Shown in pieces: positions 7,424 through 16,664 of a DNA stretch of 64,000 nt. Location of the stretch: NCBI RefSeq assembly GCF_000316515.1, contig NC_019675.1, forward strand, positions 186,001-250,000. Direction: 5' to 3'. The number at the start of each line of letters is the position of its first letter. Within the stretch, counting starts at the first letter, position 1. A program made the position numbers and the translations under genes. The stretch comes from Cyanobium gracile PCC 6307. GTDB lineage: Bacteria; Cyanobacteriota; Cyanobacteriia; PCC-6307; Cyanobiaceae. The notes under the pieces were generated by a model. It was not told the origin of the DNA, searched no databases, and saw only the letters and a program-made list of their open reading frames with translations.

Positions 7424-7618
7424 ATGCCCCAACACCTGGATCGCCCCACCAAGCTCTGCCCGGTCTGCGGACGACCGTTCCAGTGGCGCAGAAAGTGGAA
7501 GGATGTCTGGGACCAGGTGCGCCACTGCTCCGAGCGCTGCCGACGCAACCGCAACCGCGCCCGCAAGGATTCTTCCGATCCCCCTCCGATCTCGAAGCGA
7601 GCCACCAGCGCCGCATGA
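7424..7618 (+). CDS. DUF2256 small zinc-finger-like protein
   Basis: A 64-residue basic protein. Its core (KLCPVCGRPFQWRRKWKDVW, then DQVRHCSERCRRNR) is the DUF2256 signature with a CPxCGRPF...CSxRC four-Cys arrangement likely to bind zinc. Relatives often sit next to photolyase/cryptochrome genes, but none is seen here. The open frame extends far upstream over the CorA-like gene; the ATG before PQHLDRPTK is the sensible start. It probably binds nucleic acid, but no function is established. Confidence 0.85.
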   Translation: MPQHLDRPTKLCPVCGRPFQWRRKWKDVWDQVRHCSERCRRNRNRARKDSSDPPPISKRATSAA

Positions 7619-7755
7619 TCCGACCCCGGGTCCACGCCACGGCGATGTTTCCGGGATTCGCCGCCAGGCTCCAGAGGCAGTAGCCGTTGCCCTTGTCGCC
7701 CCGCCGGAATCGCTCGGTGCCCAGCGCGGAGCCCCTCAGCTGTCCCGCTCAGGGG

Positions 7756-9345
7756 TCAGGAGAGGATCAGGTTGGAGGCCGAGAACTGGACCGGCCCCAT
7801 GAGCATCACTTCGAAGTCGCTGCTGCCGTTGCCGTCGAGATCTCCCTGCAGGAGGGCGTGATTCTGCCGGCGGTTCTGCTCCAGTCGCAGCTGGCCCGCC
7901 TCCCCGTAGAACGCCCTGGAGCCGATCCAGGTGAAGGACTGAACGCCAGCGCGGCGGCTGTCAGCGTCCACCCTCGAGAGATCGATCCTGTCGTCGGCGG
8001 CGAAGTCGGTGATCACATCGCGCCGCTGGGGGCTGCTGAGGCTGCTGTCGGCCCGGACATAAACGAAGGTATCGCGGCCACCGCCCACCAGACCTTTCCA
8101 CTGGGCCGGCACTCCGGGCAGAGCGAAGAACGCCAGGTCGCGGAAGTTGTTCGGTGCGGACCAGTTCGGGGCCAGGGGGGCACCCGCCAGCCAGTCGGCT
8201 CCGTAGCCACCCGAGAGGATGTCGGGGCCGCCAGTGCCGACGATGCCGTCATGGCCGCTGGTGCCGATGCTGGACGGGGCCAAGGCTCCGATGGTGAGGC
8301 TGACATTGGCGATCGCGGCGACCGTGAACGTGCCGTAGTAGTCGTCCTTGGACGCCGTATAGAAGCCGACGAAGTTCGGGTTGCTGGCCGTCGGTGATGT
8401 TCCGGCGGTGTCGGGGAGTCGGCCGGCCGCCTTCTCCCGCGCCGCCTGGGAGCGGAGGATGGACGTGTACGCATTCAATTCAAAAGAATAGTTCGGATTC
8501 GGTTTGTCCGCACTGGGGTCGGCGTCGGTGTAGCCGTAGTTCCATACATTCCAGTTGTGGGCATAGAGTTGTTCTCCCGTTGGCTGGGGAACCAGCCCCC
8601 CCTGCTTGCCATTCATGGCGGTCCAGGAGGTGTTGGTGGAGAAGTCGAAACCGAAGGCGGGATAGGTCTGCTGGGGATTGAGGCTGCTGGCGCCGGCGGA
8701 ACGGGGGTAGCCGAAGGGGGAGGGCCCGTAGGGCACCTCCTTGAGGAACTGGACCCAGCCCGCGGGAGCATTCGGCGGCCAGTAGGCCGGTTGCCCCAAC
8801 TGAACGGCATTGGCCATGATCACCTGCTGCTGCCAGAGCCGCATCGGGCCGACGAATCGCCGGTTCGGGGCATCCCAGAGATTCGATGCCGTCCCGACAC
8901 CCTTCCCCGAGGCGGCGCTGGTGACGAATCCGCCCGGCGGCAGGGCGGCGAAATCCATGGCGATCGCCGCCGCGTTCAGGAAGCCGAAATTGTGGACGCT
9001 TCCACTGCTGTCGGTGATGTTGGTCTGGATCGGATAGGCCCAGTCATCGATGTAGGACATGTCAGCGGAAAAGCCGCTGCCATCGATCGTGTATTCGTAG
9101 AAGGAGAAGGGGGCTATGATGTTCCAGCCGATCGGTTCCTGGCCAGGGTTGGCGAACAGCGTGGCCGAGCTCGAGACGTAAATCCTCATCTGAGGAGCGG
9201 CCTCGATCGCCAGGGTGTTCAGGCCCGGCGAGAGGGTGCTGGCCTGGCCGGGTGGGATGGGCTGAATGCTGAATTCTGGCCCGACGACGTAGTAATAGAG
9301 GCTGCCTCCCGACTGGTTGTTGATGGTCAGGGAGGCGGTGGCCAT
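7756..9345 (-). CDS. RTX-type secreted calcium-binding protein with glucanase/thaumatin-like N-terminus
   Basis: About 529 residues without a signal peptide. The first ~300 residues are beta-rich and aromatic (SLTINNQSGGSLYYYVVGPE, then FYEYTIDGSGFSADMSYIDD) and resemble the thaumatin/GH64 beta-1,3-glucanase-like fold; this is a tentative match. Around residues 360-385 come RTX-like turns (GTSGHDGIVGTGGPDILSGG, YGADWLAG). The end matches the M10 serralysin C-terminal domain (RDVITDFAADDRIDLSRVDA, then GDLDGNGSSDFEVMLMG). This layout implies type I secretion with a C-terminal signal and Ca2+-dependent folding outside the cell. I chose the Met before ATASLTINNQ; an earlier Met at 9366 is possible. 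Confidence 0.75.
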   Translation of the reverse strand: MATASLTINNQSGGSLYYYVVGPEFSIQPIPPGQASTLSPGLNTLAIEAAPQMRIYVSSSATLFANPGQEPIGWNIIAPFSFYEYTIDGSGFSADMSYIDDWAYPIQTNITDSSGSVHNFGFLNAAAIAMDFAALPPGGFVTSAASGKGVGTASNLWDAPNRRFVGPMRLWQQQVIMANAVQLGQPAYWPPNAPAGWVQFLKEVPYGPSPFGYPRSAGASSLNPQQTYPAFGFDFSTNTSWTAMNGKQGGLVPQPTGEQLYAHNWNVWNYGYTDADPSADKPNPNYSFELNAYTSILRSQAAREKAAGRLPDTAGTSPTASNPNFVGFYTASKDDYYGTFTVAAIANVSLTIGALAPSSIGTSGHDGIVGTGGPDILSGGYGADWLAGAPLAPNWSAPNNFRDLAFFALPGVPAQWKGLVGGGRDTFVYVRADSSLSSPQRRDVITDFAADDRIDLSRVDADSRRAGVQSFTWIGSRAFYGEAGQLRLEQNRRQNHALLQGDLDGNGSSDFEVMLMGPVQFSASNLILS

Positions 9346-9379
9346 GGTCCAGTTCGAAACTCGCAACCAACGCTAGGTG

Positions 9380-9880
9380 TCACCGGATGGACGTCAGCCA
9401 GCGGGCGCTGCGCTGCAGTCCTTCGTCGCAGTCGCCCAGCATCAGCAGGCCCGCCCCACCCCAGACCAGCCGCGGGGCCAGATCCAGCGGGCCGCCGCCC
9501 AGCTCCCGCAGCGGCGTGAAGCCGAGCCGCCGGAAGTAGCGCACCAGCCGCCGGTGCTGGCGCTCCCCATCGCGGATGGCCAGCAGGCGCGCCGAGCGGC
9601 AGCGTGTCTCCTCCAGGGCCCAGGCGAAGGTGGCGGCCCAGATGAGCGGTCCAACGGCTGCGGTGCGCTCCCCTTGCACCCGCATCGTGTCGAGCCGCAG
9701 GCCATCGGCCAGGGGCAGGCACCAGCCCTTGAGCTCCCCCAGCAGCAGCGGCGGCTGCTCCGCCCGGGGCCGCGCCAGAGCCACCCGCAGCCCCCGCACC
9801 CCCGCCAGCCCCTTCACCTGCAGCCGCAGCAGCAGGCCGCGCTCCCGGGCCTGCCGCTCCAGCTCCTCCAGCGTCAGCAT
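9380..9880 (-). CDS. Conserved cyanobacterial protein, possible GNAT-like fold
   Basis: A 166-residue protein starting MLTLEELERQARERGLLLRL. Middle and end read QPPLLLGELKGWCLPLADGL, LIWAATFAWALEETRCRSAR and RRLVRYFRRLGFTPLRELGG, then LVWGGAGLLMLGDCDEGLQR. The block LLAIRD....HRRLVRYFRRLGF resembles the acetyl-CoA loop and last helix of GNAT acyltransferases, so that is my best guess. Its start overlaps the end of the GST-DUF952 gene by 7 bases. It is the last gene of the minus-strand run that begins at lysA, so translational coupling is likely. Substrate is unknown. Confidence 0.75.
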   Translation of the reverse strand: MLTLEELERQARERGLLLRLQVKGLAGVRGLRVALARPRAEQPPLLLGELKGWCLPLADGLRLDTMRVQGERTAAVGPLIWAATFAWALEETRCRSARLLAIRDGERQHRRLVRYFRRLGFTPLRELGGGPLDLAPRLVWGGAGLLMLGDCDEGLQRSARWLTSIR

Positions 9881-10905
9881 CGTGCGCCAGCCAGCGGCGG
9901 CGGGAAGGGCTCGGCGGCCAGCACCGCCTCCAGGGGCAGCGGTCCGTGGATGTGGGGGAAGCATTCGCCGCTGTTTGGTGCCGGCTCCCAGAGCAGTGGC
10001 GCGCTCAGGCGCCGGGGGTCGATGGTCAGCAGCAGCACCTCCTCCGCATCGGCGTAGAAGCGCCCGTAGGTGGCCTCCACCTGGTGGGAACCGCTGGCAT
10101 GGATGAAGCCCACCTCCTGCAGCGTCTGGCCGCGGGTCGAGCGCTCGTACACGCCGCGGGCTTTGGCATCCCGCCACTCGCCGCCCAGGGCCAGGTGATA
10201 GATCCAACCGTCGGAGCGCCAGGGCCGCCGTGGCGCCCAGGGCTCGGCCATCACCGCGGCCAGATCGGCCCCCTGCAGGAAGCGCTGCAGCCAGTCCTGC
10301 AGCGGCGCCAGATCCGCCTGTCGGTCGAACCCCTCCGGATCGGCAAGCCGGAACTGGCGCACGAAGGGCAGCAGGGCTACATCGGCCAGGGACGGCCGCC
10401 CCCCCACCAGCCAGCCGCCGGCCTCCAGGGTCGCGCTCCAGCCCCGCAGGATGGCCAGCGCCGCCCCGCGCTGCTGCTCCCGGTCGTCCTCGGGATGGCG
10501 GTGGGCGTACTTGAAGCGATCCAGATGGTGCTTGAACGCCCCGTCGTTCTCAGCGATCAGGGCGGCGATCCGGCCACGGTCCCGCCCAGCGGCTTCGCTG
10601 CCCCCCTGGCGCCCCAGGTCGCCGGGGTCGTGGCGCTCCAGGGCCCAGGCCATCACCGCCAGGCTGTCCGGCAGCACCCGGGCAGCCACCGGGGGGGTGG
10701 AGGCCGCGTCCGGTGGCAGCACCAGGGTCGGCACGGTGGCGGCGGCGGAGGCCTCCAGCAACTCGGGGGGCTTGCGGCCCAGATGCACCTCCCGCAGCTC
10801 GAGATCCACCCCCGGCCTCAGCCCGGCCGACGCCAGGACCAGCCGCGCCCGGATCGCGAAGGGGCAGCGACGGAAGCTGTAGAGGATGGGCAGGGCCTGC
10901 GCCAT
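9874..10905 (-). CDS. Glutathione S-transferase fused to a DUF952 domain
   Basis: 343 residues. Residues 1-80 form a thioredoxin-like GST N-domain with the active-site-like motif SFRRCPFAIRAR; residues ~90-215 are the helical C-domain (WLVGGRPSLADVALLPFVRQ). From about 233 a second domain begins: IYHLALGGEWRDAKARGVYE, then LQEVGFIHASGSHQVEATYG, LLLTIDPRRL and ECFPHIHGPLPLEAV. That is DUF952, a small fold related to ADP-ribosyltransferase-like cyclic proteins. The Cys in CPF suggests a glutaredoxin-like or dehydroascorbate-type GST rather than a Tyr/Ser GST. It lies 4 bases after trhO and overlaps the next gene. What the fusion does is not known to me. Confidence 0.88.
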   Translation of the reverse strand: MAQALPILYSFRRCPFAIRARLVLASAGLRPGVDLELREVHLGRKPPELLEASAAATVPTLVLPPDAASTPPVAARVLPDSLAVMAWALERHDPGDLGRQGGSEAAGRDRGRIAALIAENDGAFKHHLDRFKYAHRHPEDDREQQRGAALAILRGWSATLEAGGWLVGGRPSLADVALLPFVRQFRLADPEGFDRQADLAPLQDWLQRFLQGADLAAVMAEPWAPRRPWRSDGWIYHLALGGEWRDAKARGVYERSTRGQTLQEVGFIHASGSHQVEATYGRFYADAEEVLLLTIDPRRLSAPLLWEPAPNSGECFPHIHGPLPLEAVLAAEPFPPPLAGARC

Positions 10906-10909
10906 CCGC

Positions 10910-11848
10910 TCAGCCGCCCACGCCGGGCATCACCCGGCCGATGTGCGCCTCACCGCAGGCGTCCGCCCGTCCCATCTGGCGTTGGCGTTCGGCGAACCTC
11001 TCCCGGTCGGCCGTGGTGAAGCGATCGATGCAGTGGCGGCAGCTCACCCCGGCCACGTAGCTCTCCAGGGTTAGGTCGGCGGGGGCCAGGGGCAGGCCGC
11101 AGGCATGGCACACGTGGTAGGCGCCCGGCTGCAGCCGGTGGTCGAGGGCCACCCGCTGGTCGAACACGTAGCACTCGCCGTGCCAGCGGCTCTCCGCTTC
11201 CGGCATCTGCTCCAGGTAGTTGAGGATCCCCCCCTGCAGCTGCAGCACCTCCTCGAACCCCTGGTTCAGCAGGTGGGCGGTGGCCTTCTCGCAGCGGATG
11301 CCGCCGGTGCAGAACAGGGCCAGACGCTGCGGCCGCCGCTGGGCCACCAGGGGCCGCAGGTGCCGCTCCACCCAGGCGGGAAAGTCGCGGAAGTGCTCGG
11401 TGCCCGGGTCGATGGCCCCCGCGAAGCTGCCCAGGGCCACCTCGTAGTGGTTGCGGGTGTCGATGACCAGGGTGTCGGGATCGTCCAGCAGGGCGTTCCA
11501 GCGCCCGGGGGGCACCGGGATTCCCGTGCCCCGCGCCGGCTGGGCCGAGGGCTCGGCCATGGTCACGATCTCCTCCTTGAGGCGCACCTTGAAGCGGTGG
11601 AACACCGCTCCGGTGGCCTCACTGCGCCTCACCTCCAGGTCCGCCAGGCGCGGGTCGGCCTGCAGCAGCGCCAGCAGGGCGGCCACGGAGGGCGCCGGCC
11701 CGCAGACCGTGCCGTTGATGCCCTCGCGGGCCAGCAGCACCGTGCCCTTCAGGCCGGCCTCGCTGCCCAGGGCCAGCAGCCGGGCCCGCCAGAGCGGCAG
11801 TTCCTCGCTGCCAAAGGGGACGAACCGGTAGAAGCTGGCGACCTGCAC
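10910..11848 (-). CDS. trhO: tRNA uridine(34) hydroxylase TrhO (rhodanese family)
   Basis: 312 residues in the YceA/TrhO layout. An N-terminal domain (YRFVPFGSEELPLWRARLLA, AREGINGTVCGP) is followed by a rhodanese domain with the active-site loop LFCTGGIRCEKA, whose Cys is the catalytic residue, and a C-terminal four-Cys site (CHACGLPL...CRHC). TrhO uses O2 to hydroxylate U34 of certain tRNAs, giving 5-hydroxyuridine, the precursor of cmo5U/mo5U. The gene lies 2 bases after bioB and 4 bases before the GST-DUF952 gene, inside the seven-gene run. Start MQVASFYRFVPFG fits the family length. Confidence 0.93.
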   Translation of the reverse strand: MQVASFYRFVPFGSEELPLWRARLLALGSEAGLKGTVLLAREGINGTVCGPAPSVAALLALLQADPRLADLEVRRSEATGAVFHRFKVRLKEEIVTMAEPSAQPARGTGIPVPPGRWNALLDDPDTLVIDTRNHYEVALGSFAGAIDPGTEHFRDFPAWVERHLRPLVAQRRPQRLALFCTGGIRCEKATAHLLNQGFEEVLQLQGGILNYLEQMPEAESRWHGECYVFDQRVALDHRLQPGAYHVCHACGLPLAPADLTLESYVAGVSCRHCIDRFTTADRERFAERQRQMGRADACGEAHIGRVMPGVGG

Positions 11849-11850
11849 CC

Positions 11851-12855
11851 TCAGCGGCCGGCAATGGCGGTGGCGGGAGCGGTTGGGGTGGCCGTGGCGG
11901 GCTGCCCCTCCAGCTGCACCCGCACCCCGGCGGCCCGCAGCAGCTCCCGGTCGCTGGCCACCGCCGGGTTGGCGGTGGTGAGCAGGGTGTCGCCGTAGAA
12001 GATTGAATCGGCCCCCGCCAGCAGGCAGAGGATCTGGGCTTCCCGCCCCAGCTGCTCGCGCCCGGCGCTGAGGCGCACCCGGCTGTGGGGCATGAGGATG
12101 CGGGCGGTGGCCACCATGCGCACCAGCTCCAGGGGATCGACCGGAGGCCGGTCCTCCAGCGGGGTGCCCTCCACGGGCACCAGGGCATTGATCGGCACGC
12201 TCTCGGGGTGGGGATCCAGGCAGGCCAGCACCTGCAGCAGCCCGGCCCGGTCGTCCGGCGTCTCGCCCATGCCGATGATGCCGCCGCAGCAGAGGTCGAT
12301 GCCGGCGCTCCTCACCCGCTGCAGGGTGTCGAGACGCTCCTGATAGGTGCGGGTGGAGATGATCCGGTCGTAGTGCTCGGGGCTGGTGTCGAGGTTGTGG
12401 TTGTAGGCGGTCAGTCCCGCCTCCGCCAGTCGGGCCGCCTGGCCGCCTGTGAGCATGCCGGCGGTGACGCAGGCCTCCAGCCCCAGCTCCCGCACCCCGC
12501 GCACCATGGCGAGCATGGCCTCGAAGGGGGCACCATCCCGGATCTCCCGCCAGGCCCAGCCCATGCAGAAGCGGTGGGCGCCGGCCGCCTTGGCCTGCAT
12601 GGCGCGCTCCAGCACCGGCTCCACCGCCAGCTCCGGACGGCCAGCCACGTCACTGGGGTGGTGCATCGACTGGGGGCAGTAGGCGCAGTCCTCCTCGCAG
12701 CCGCCGGTCTTGACGCTCAGCAGCGAGGCCAGCTGCACGTGGTAGCCGGGGTTGGCGCTGCGGTGCACCGCCTGGGCCTGCCACAGCAGATCCATCAGGG
12801 GCAGGTCGAGCAGGTCCTGGATTTCCTGGCGGGACCAGTCGTGGCGCAGGGTCAT
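11851..12855 (-). CDS. bioB: Biotin synthase
   Basis: 334 residues. The radical-SAM cluster motif is CEEDCAYC (CxxxCxxC) near residue 53-60, followed by the conserved ICCGGIIG-type block here read as [12 protein letters not shown], and [20 protein letters not shown]. BioB inserts sulfur into dethiobiotin using SAM and an auxiliary [2Fe-2S] cluster, the last step of biotin synthesis. Length is normal. The start overlaps the end of uppS by 4 bases (ATGA type). No biotin operator is evident in this internal position. The tail ([20 protein letters not shown]) is low-complexity. Confidence 0.96.
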   Translation of the reverse strand: MTLRHDWSRQEIQDLLDLPLMDLLWQAQAVHRSANPGYHVQLASLLSVKTGGCEEDCAYCPQSMHHPSDVAGRPELAVEPVLERAMQAKAAGAHRFCMGWAWREIRDGAPFEAMLAMVRGVRELGLEACVTAGMLTGGQAARLAEAGLTAYNHNLDTSPEHYDRIISTRTYQERLDTLQRVRSAGIDLCCGGIIGMGETPDDRAGLLQVLACLDPHPESVPINALVPVEGTPLEDRPPVDPLELVRMVATARILMPHSRVRLSAGREQLGREAQILCLLAGADSIFYGDTLLTTANPAVASDRELLRAAGVRVQLEGQPATATPTAPATAIAGR

Positions 12856-13640
12856 GGGGCGTTCTCCACACCGTTATGGACGCCGCCGAAGCGGCGCTGG
12901 CGCCCCTGATAATCCAGCAGCGCCGCCAGCAGGGCCTCGGTGTCGAAGTCGGGCCAGAGCACCTCGGTGATGTGCAGCTCGGCATAGGCCAGCTGCCAGA
13001 GCAGGAAGTTGCTGATGCGCTGCTCACCGCTGGTGCGGATCAGCAGGTCGGGGTCGGCATCGCCGGCGGTGAACAGTTCGGCGGCAAAGATCTCTTCGTC
13101 GATGAGGGCCGGGTCGAGCTCACCGCGGGCCGCCTGCTCGGCGAGGCGGCGGGCCGCCCGTACCAGCTCGCTGCGGCCGCCGTAGTTGGTGCAGACGTTG
13201 AAATGGATGCCGGTGTTGCCGGCCGTGCGCTCGGTGGCATCGGTGATCAGGACCTTCAGACCCTCCGGCAGGGGCTCCAGATCACCGAGGAAGCGGATGC
13301 GCACCTGCTGGCGCTCGAGGGCTTCCAGTTCCCGGGCGAGCACGCGCTCGAACAGGGCCATCAGGAAGGCCACCTCCTCACCGGGCCGGGTCCAGTTCTC
13401 GGTGGAGAAGGCGTAGGCGGTGAGGGCACCGATGCCCCAGTCGCTGCAGTGGCGCAGGGTGCGCTTGAGCACCTCCACCCCGGCCCGGTGGCCCATGGCC
13501 CGGGGCAGCCCCCGCTGCCGGGCCCAGCGGCCGTTGCCGTCCATGATCACGGCCACGTGGCGGGGCAGCCGAGCCGGATCCAGCTGGGCGGGCAGCTGGT
13601 CGGGATCGGACGATGGAGTGGTCGCCAGGGCGCGACTCAT
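12852..13640 (-). CDS. uppS: Isoprenyl (undecaprenyl) diphosphate synthase
   Basis: 262 residues of the cis-prenyltransferase family. Signature blocks are [58 protein letters not shown], and near the end [20 protein letters not shown] with [13 protein letters not shown]. The enzyme condenses isopentenyl diphosphate onto FPP to make the lipid carrier for peptidoglycan and other envelope polymers. The N-terminus has a 25-residue extension before [14 protein letters not shown]. It overlaps both bioB downstream and cdaA upstream by 4 bases, which implies coupled translation. Confidence 0.96.
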   Translation of the reverse strand: MSRALATTPSSDPDQLPAQLDPARLPRHVAVIMDGNGRWARQRGLPRAMGHRAGVEVLKRTLRHCSDWGIGALTAYAFSTENWTRPGEEVAFLMALFERVLARELEALERQQVRIRFLGDLEPLPEGLKVLITDATERTAGNTGIHFNVCTNYGGRSELVRAARRLAEQAARGELDPALIDEEIFAAELFTAGDADPDLLIRTSGEQRISNFLLWQLAYAELHITEVLWPDFDTEALLAALLDYQGRQRRFGGVHNGVENAP

Positions 13641-14452
13641 CCGCGATGTTCCGGCGGGTCCGCAGCCACGCTACGCCCTGTGGGCGCGGAGGCCAGGGCG
13701 TCGGTGAGCAGGTCGTGAAGGCGGCTGCTGGTGATCGGCCGCTCCAGCCGGCCCTGGGAGGCGAGCGAGAGGGTACCCGTCTCCTCGGAGACGACGATGC
13801 AGAAACAGCCGTCGTGGCGCTCGGTCAGTCCCATGGCGGCCAGGTGGCGGGTGCCGTAGCGGTTCAGGCCCTGGCGGGAGAGGGGCAGGATCACCCCGGC
13901 CGCCACGATGCGGTTCTTCTGAACCAGCACGGCACCGTCGTGCAGGGGCGTGTCCACCGCAAAGAGGTTGAGCAACAGGTCGACGGAGAGCTGGGCATCG
14001 ATGCGGATGCCCGGGTTGAGGAAGTCCTCCGGGCGCAGATCACTGCCCAGGTCGAGGACGATCAGGGCGCCGCAGCGCGCCTGGGAGAGGCGGCCGGCCG
14101 CCTCGGTGAGCAGGCTCACCGACCCCGATGCCAGCTGGTCTCGGCTGCGGTCGGCGAACAGGACGCCGAGGCGTCCGGTGCCCAGCAGTTCCATCAGGCG
14201 CCGCAGTTCCCCCTGCCACAGGATCGCCAGGGCGAGGCTGCAGGCCAGCACCAGCGCATCCACCAGACTGCTGGTGAGCGGCAGGTTGGCGTAGCGCTGC
14301 ACGAACCAGGCCAGTGCCACCAGGAACAGATAGCCGCGCAACAGCCACAGGGTGCGCGCTTCGGTGACCCGGCCCAACAGGAGCAGCCCGAGCAGGGAAG
14401 CGAACAGGAGATCCAGCAGCAGGCGGAAATCGATGAGCCGCAGCCAGATCAC
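13637..14452 (-). CDS. cdaA: Diadenylate cyclase CdaA
   Basis: 271 residues: about three N-terminal membrane helices ([20 protein letters not shown], then [20 protein letters not shown]) and a DisA_N cyclase domain. Catalytic motifs are [14 protein letters not shown] (DGA) and [18 protein letters not shown] (the RHR-type motif reads RHL here). The enzyme makes c-di-AMP from two ATP at the membrane; in cyanobacteria c-di-AMP is tied to osmotic control and night survival. The gene is 48 bases after lysA and overlaps uppS by 4 bases. The lysA-cdaA-uppS order suits an envelope-precursor operon. Confidence 0.93.
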   Translation of the reverse strand: MIWLRLIDFRLLLDLLFASLLGLLLLGRVTEARTLWLLRGYLFLVALAWFVQRYANLPLTSSLVDALVLACSLALAILWQGELRRLMELLGTGRLGVLFADRSRDQLASGSVSLLTEAAGRLSQARCGALIVLDLGSDLRPEDFLNPGIRIDAQLSVDLLLNLFAVDTPLHDGAVLVQKNRIVAAGVILPLSRQGLNRYGTRHLAAMGLTERHDGCFCIVVSEETGTLSLASQGRLERPITSSRLHDLLTDALASAPTGRSVAADPPEHRG

Positions 14453-14500
14453 AACACAAAGGAGGGGCAGGCCGGTTCAACGGGTGGCCGCCTGACGCCG

Positions 14501-15925
14501 TCAGGATACCGGCAGGAGCCGGTGGGGCAGGACGTCATAGCGCAGTAGGTCTTCCGGCTGCTCGCGCCGCTGCACCACCTCGGCCACACCGTCGTGGACG
14601 AGCACCGCCGCCGGCCTGGGGATGCGGTTGTAGTTGGACCCCATGGCGGCGTTGTAGGCGCCGGTGGCGAACACGGCGAGCACGTCTCCGGGGCTGGTGA
14701 GCGGCAGGCGGACGTCATGGAGCAGCACGTCGCCGGACTCGCAGTGCTTGCCGGCCACGGTCACTGCCTCGGTGGTCTCCGCCAGCGGCCGGTCGGCCAG
14801 CACCGCGGTGTACAGCGACTGATAGGTGATCGGCCGCGGGTTGTCGCTCATGCCGCCATCCACCGACAGGTAGGTGCGCAGGCCGGGAATCTCCTTGCGG
14901 CTCCCCAGCGTGTAGAGCGTCATCCCTGCCGTTGCCACGAGGGAGCGGCCGGGTTCGCACAGCAGCCGCGGCAGCGCCAGCTGGCGCAGGCCGCAGGCCT
15001 CGGCGACCGCCGTCGCCACCACCCGCACCCACTCCTGGATGCTCGGCGGATCATCGCAGCCCACATAGCGGATGCCGAGGCCGCCGCCGACGTTGAGGTC
15101 GCCGCAGGGGTGGCCGAGGGAACGGGCCAGGGACAGGGCCTCGGCCATCACCCCGGCCAGGTCGCGGTGGGGTTCCAGCTCGAAGATCTGGGAGCCGATG
15201 TGGGCGTGCAGGCCATCCACCCGCGCCCAGGGGCAGGCGGCCAGGTGGCGCAGCACGGCCTCCAGCTGGTCGGGGTCGAAGCCGAACTTGCTGTCGAGGT
15301 GGCCGGTGCGGATGTACTCGTGGGTGTGGCACTCGATGCCCGGGGTGAACCGCACCAGCACCCTCACCGGCGCGGGCCGTCCGGCCGCCAGGGTAGCGAG
15401 CAGGTCGATGTCGTTCCAGTTGTCGAGGATCACCGTCACGCCCCGGTCGACGGCGAGCTGGAGCTCCTCGGCCGATTTGTTGTTGCCGTGGAAGACGATC
15501 CGCTCGGCGGGCATGCCGCCCTGCAGGGCCGTGAGCAGTTCCCCGGCCGAGACGGCGTCGAGGCCGAGACCCTCGGAGGCCACCAGGGCCGTGATCGCCA
15601 GGGAACTGTTCGCTTTGGACGCGTAGAGGGCCAGGGCCTCCCCGGGGTAATGGGCGGCCAGCGCCTCCCGGTAGGCCCGGCAGGTGGTCCGCAGGCTGGC
15701 CTCGTCGAGGACGTAGAGCGGCGTGCCGTAGGTGCGGGCCAGATCGCTCAGCAGGCAGCCCCCCACCTCCAGGCGGCCCAGGGCATCGAGGCGGGCGGTC
15801 AGCGGAGCCAGGTTGCGGTTGGGGCTGAGGGGATCACTTCCCTGCTCGAAGGGCCCCCCGGGGGCGATCGGCGCCGCGGGGACGGGAGCGACCGGATCGG
15901 TCGCCGGGGAGGCGCTGGTCACCAT
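14501..15925 (-). CDS. lysA: Diaminopimelate decarboxylase
   Basis: About 474 residues. A PLP-enzyme barrel carries the lysine motif ALYASKANSSLAI and the substrate-side block HGNNKSAEEL, then GLHAHIGSQIFELEPHRDLA and VGGGLGIRY. The C-terminal part has CEPGRSLVATAG, GKHCESGDVLLHDVRLP and FATGAYNAAMGSNYNR. LysA removes CO2 from meso-DAP to make lysine. The frame extends 28 codons further up, but MVTSASPATDP is taken as start because the extension runs into the rimI-facing intergenic DNA. The N-terminal ~45 residues before RNLAPLTARL are Pro/Ala-rich. It is the first gene of the minus-strand run and divergent from rimI. Confidence 0.95.
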   Translation of the reverse strand: MVTSASPATDPVAPVPAAPIAPGGPFEQGSDPLSPNRNLAPLTARLDALGRLEVGGCLLSDLARTYGTPLYVLDEASLRTTCRAYREALAAHYPGEALALYASKANSSLAITALVASEGLGLDAVSAGELLTALQGGMPAERIVFHGNNKSAEELQLAVDRGVTVILDNWNDIDLLATLAAGRPAPVRVLVRFTPGIECHTHEYIRTGHLDSKFGFDPDQLEAVLRHLAACPWARVDGLHAHIGSQIFELEPHRDLAGVMAEALSLARSLGHPCGDLNVGGGLGIRYVGCDDPPSIQEWVRVVATAVAEACGLRQLALPRLLCEPGRSLVATAGMTLYTLGSRKEIPGLRTYLSVDGGMSDNPRPITYQSLYTAVLADRPLAETTEAVTVAGKHCESGDVLLHDVRLPLTSPGDVLAVFATGAYNAAMGSNYNRIPRPAAVLVHDGVAEVVQRREQPEDLLRYDVLPHRLLPVS

Positions 15926-15987
15926 GGCGGCCTGTTCATCGGTGGGGTCAGGATGTCTGATCGTAAGGATGATCGTGTCCAACGGCC

Positions 15988-16464
15988 GTGCCGGCACCTC
16001 CTCCGCCACCGCTGCCCGCCCCGACCCTGTCTCCGCTCGTCCCGGCTGACGCAGGGGCCTGCCTGGCCCTCGACCGGGCCGCCCTCGGCGGTCTCTGGAG
16101 CCTGGAGCAGTGGCGCCGGGAGCTGGAGGAGGAGGGCCGGCCGGGCCTGGGCCTGCGCCAGGGACCCGACCTGCTGGCCATGGCCAGTGGCTGGCTCGTC
16201 GTCGACGAGCTCCACATCACCCTCGTGGCGGTGGCGCCGGACCAGCGCCGGCGGGGGCTGGGGCGCAGGGTGCTGCAGGAACTGATGGCCGCCGGCCGGG
16301 CGCGCGGCGCCAGCCGCGCCACCCTGGAGGTGGCGGCCGGCAACGGCCCGGGGATCGCGCTGTACGGGGCCCTGGGGTTCCGCACCGCCGGCATCCGTCA
16401 TGGTTACTACCGCAATGGAGAGGACGCCCTGATCCAATGGGTCAACCTGGCCATGGGCCCCTGA
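15988..16464 (+). CDS. rimI: Ribosomal-protein alanine N-acetyltransferase (RimI-like)
   Basis: 158 residues of the GNAT fold. After a Pro-rich start the sequence reads ACLALDRAALGGLWSLEQWR, DELHITLVAVAPDQRRRGLG (the acetyl-CoA P-loop, Q-R-R-x-G-L-G), ATLEVAAGNGPGIALYGALG and FRTAGIRHGYYRNGEDALI, with the family's YY-x-N-G-E-D-A ending. RimI acetylates the N-terminus of ribosomal protein S18 and some other proteins. It is divergent from lysA and 200 bases upstream of clpC, a common cyanobacterial neighbourhood. Confidence 0.9.
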   Translation: MPAPPPPPLPAPTLSPLVPADAGACLALDRAALGGLWSLEQWRRELEEEGRPGLGLRQGPDLLAMASGWLVVDELHITLVAVAPDQRRRGLGRRVLQELMAAGRARGASRATLEVAAGNGPGIALYGALGFRTAGIRHGYYRNGEDALIQWVNLAMGP

Positions 16465-16664
16465 CATTGGGCTCCTGACAATGTGACAGGGGTGTGGATA
16501 ACCGTAGATTCTTATACCTATTCCTTGTCAATCCTGGCGTTTCGTTTGTGTTCTGATTCGTCTGAGCGCCTGCGGCACGTGGGTTTCGGCGGAGTGTGCT
16601 CCCCACCTCCCACACGGCCCTTCAATCCTGATAGGTTGGTTCCACTTGCATCAGGTCCCGCCCC
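16465..16664 (+). promoter_or_regulatory. Upstream region of clpC, promoter candidates only
   Basis: This 200-base gap is visibly more AT-rich than its surroundings and must carry the clpC promoter. One candidate pairs CTGACA at 16475-16480 with GATAAC at 16497-16502, a 16-base spacing. A CtsR-type operator (GGTCAAA repeats) is not seen, as expected in cyanobacteria. No hairpin followed by a T-run is visible after rimI. A long leader (about 160 bases) would follow from this promoter. Confidence 0.3.
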
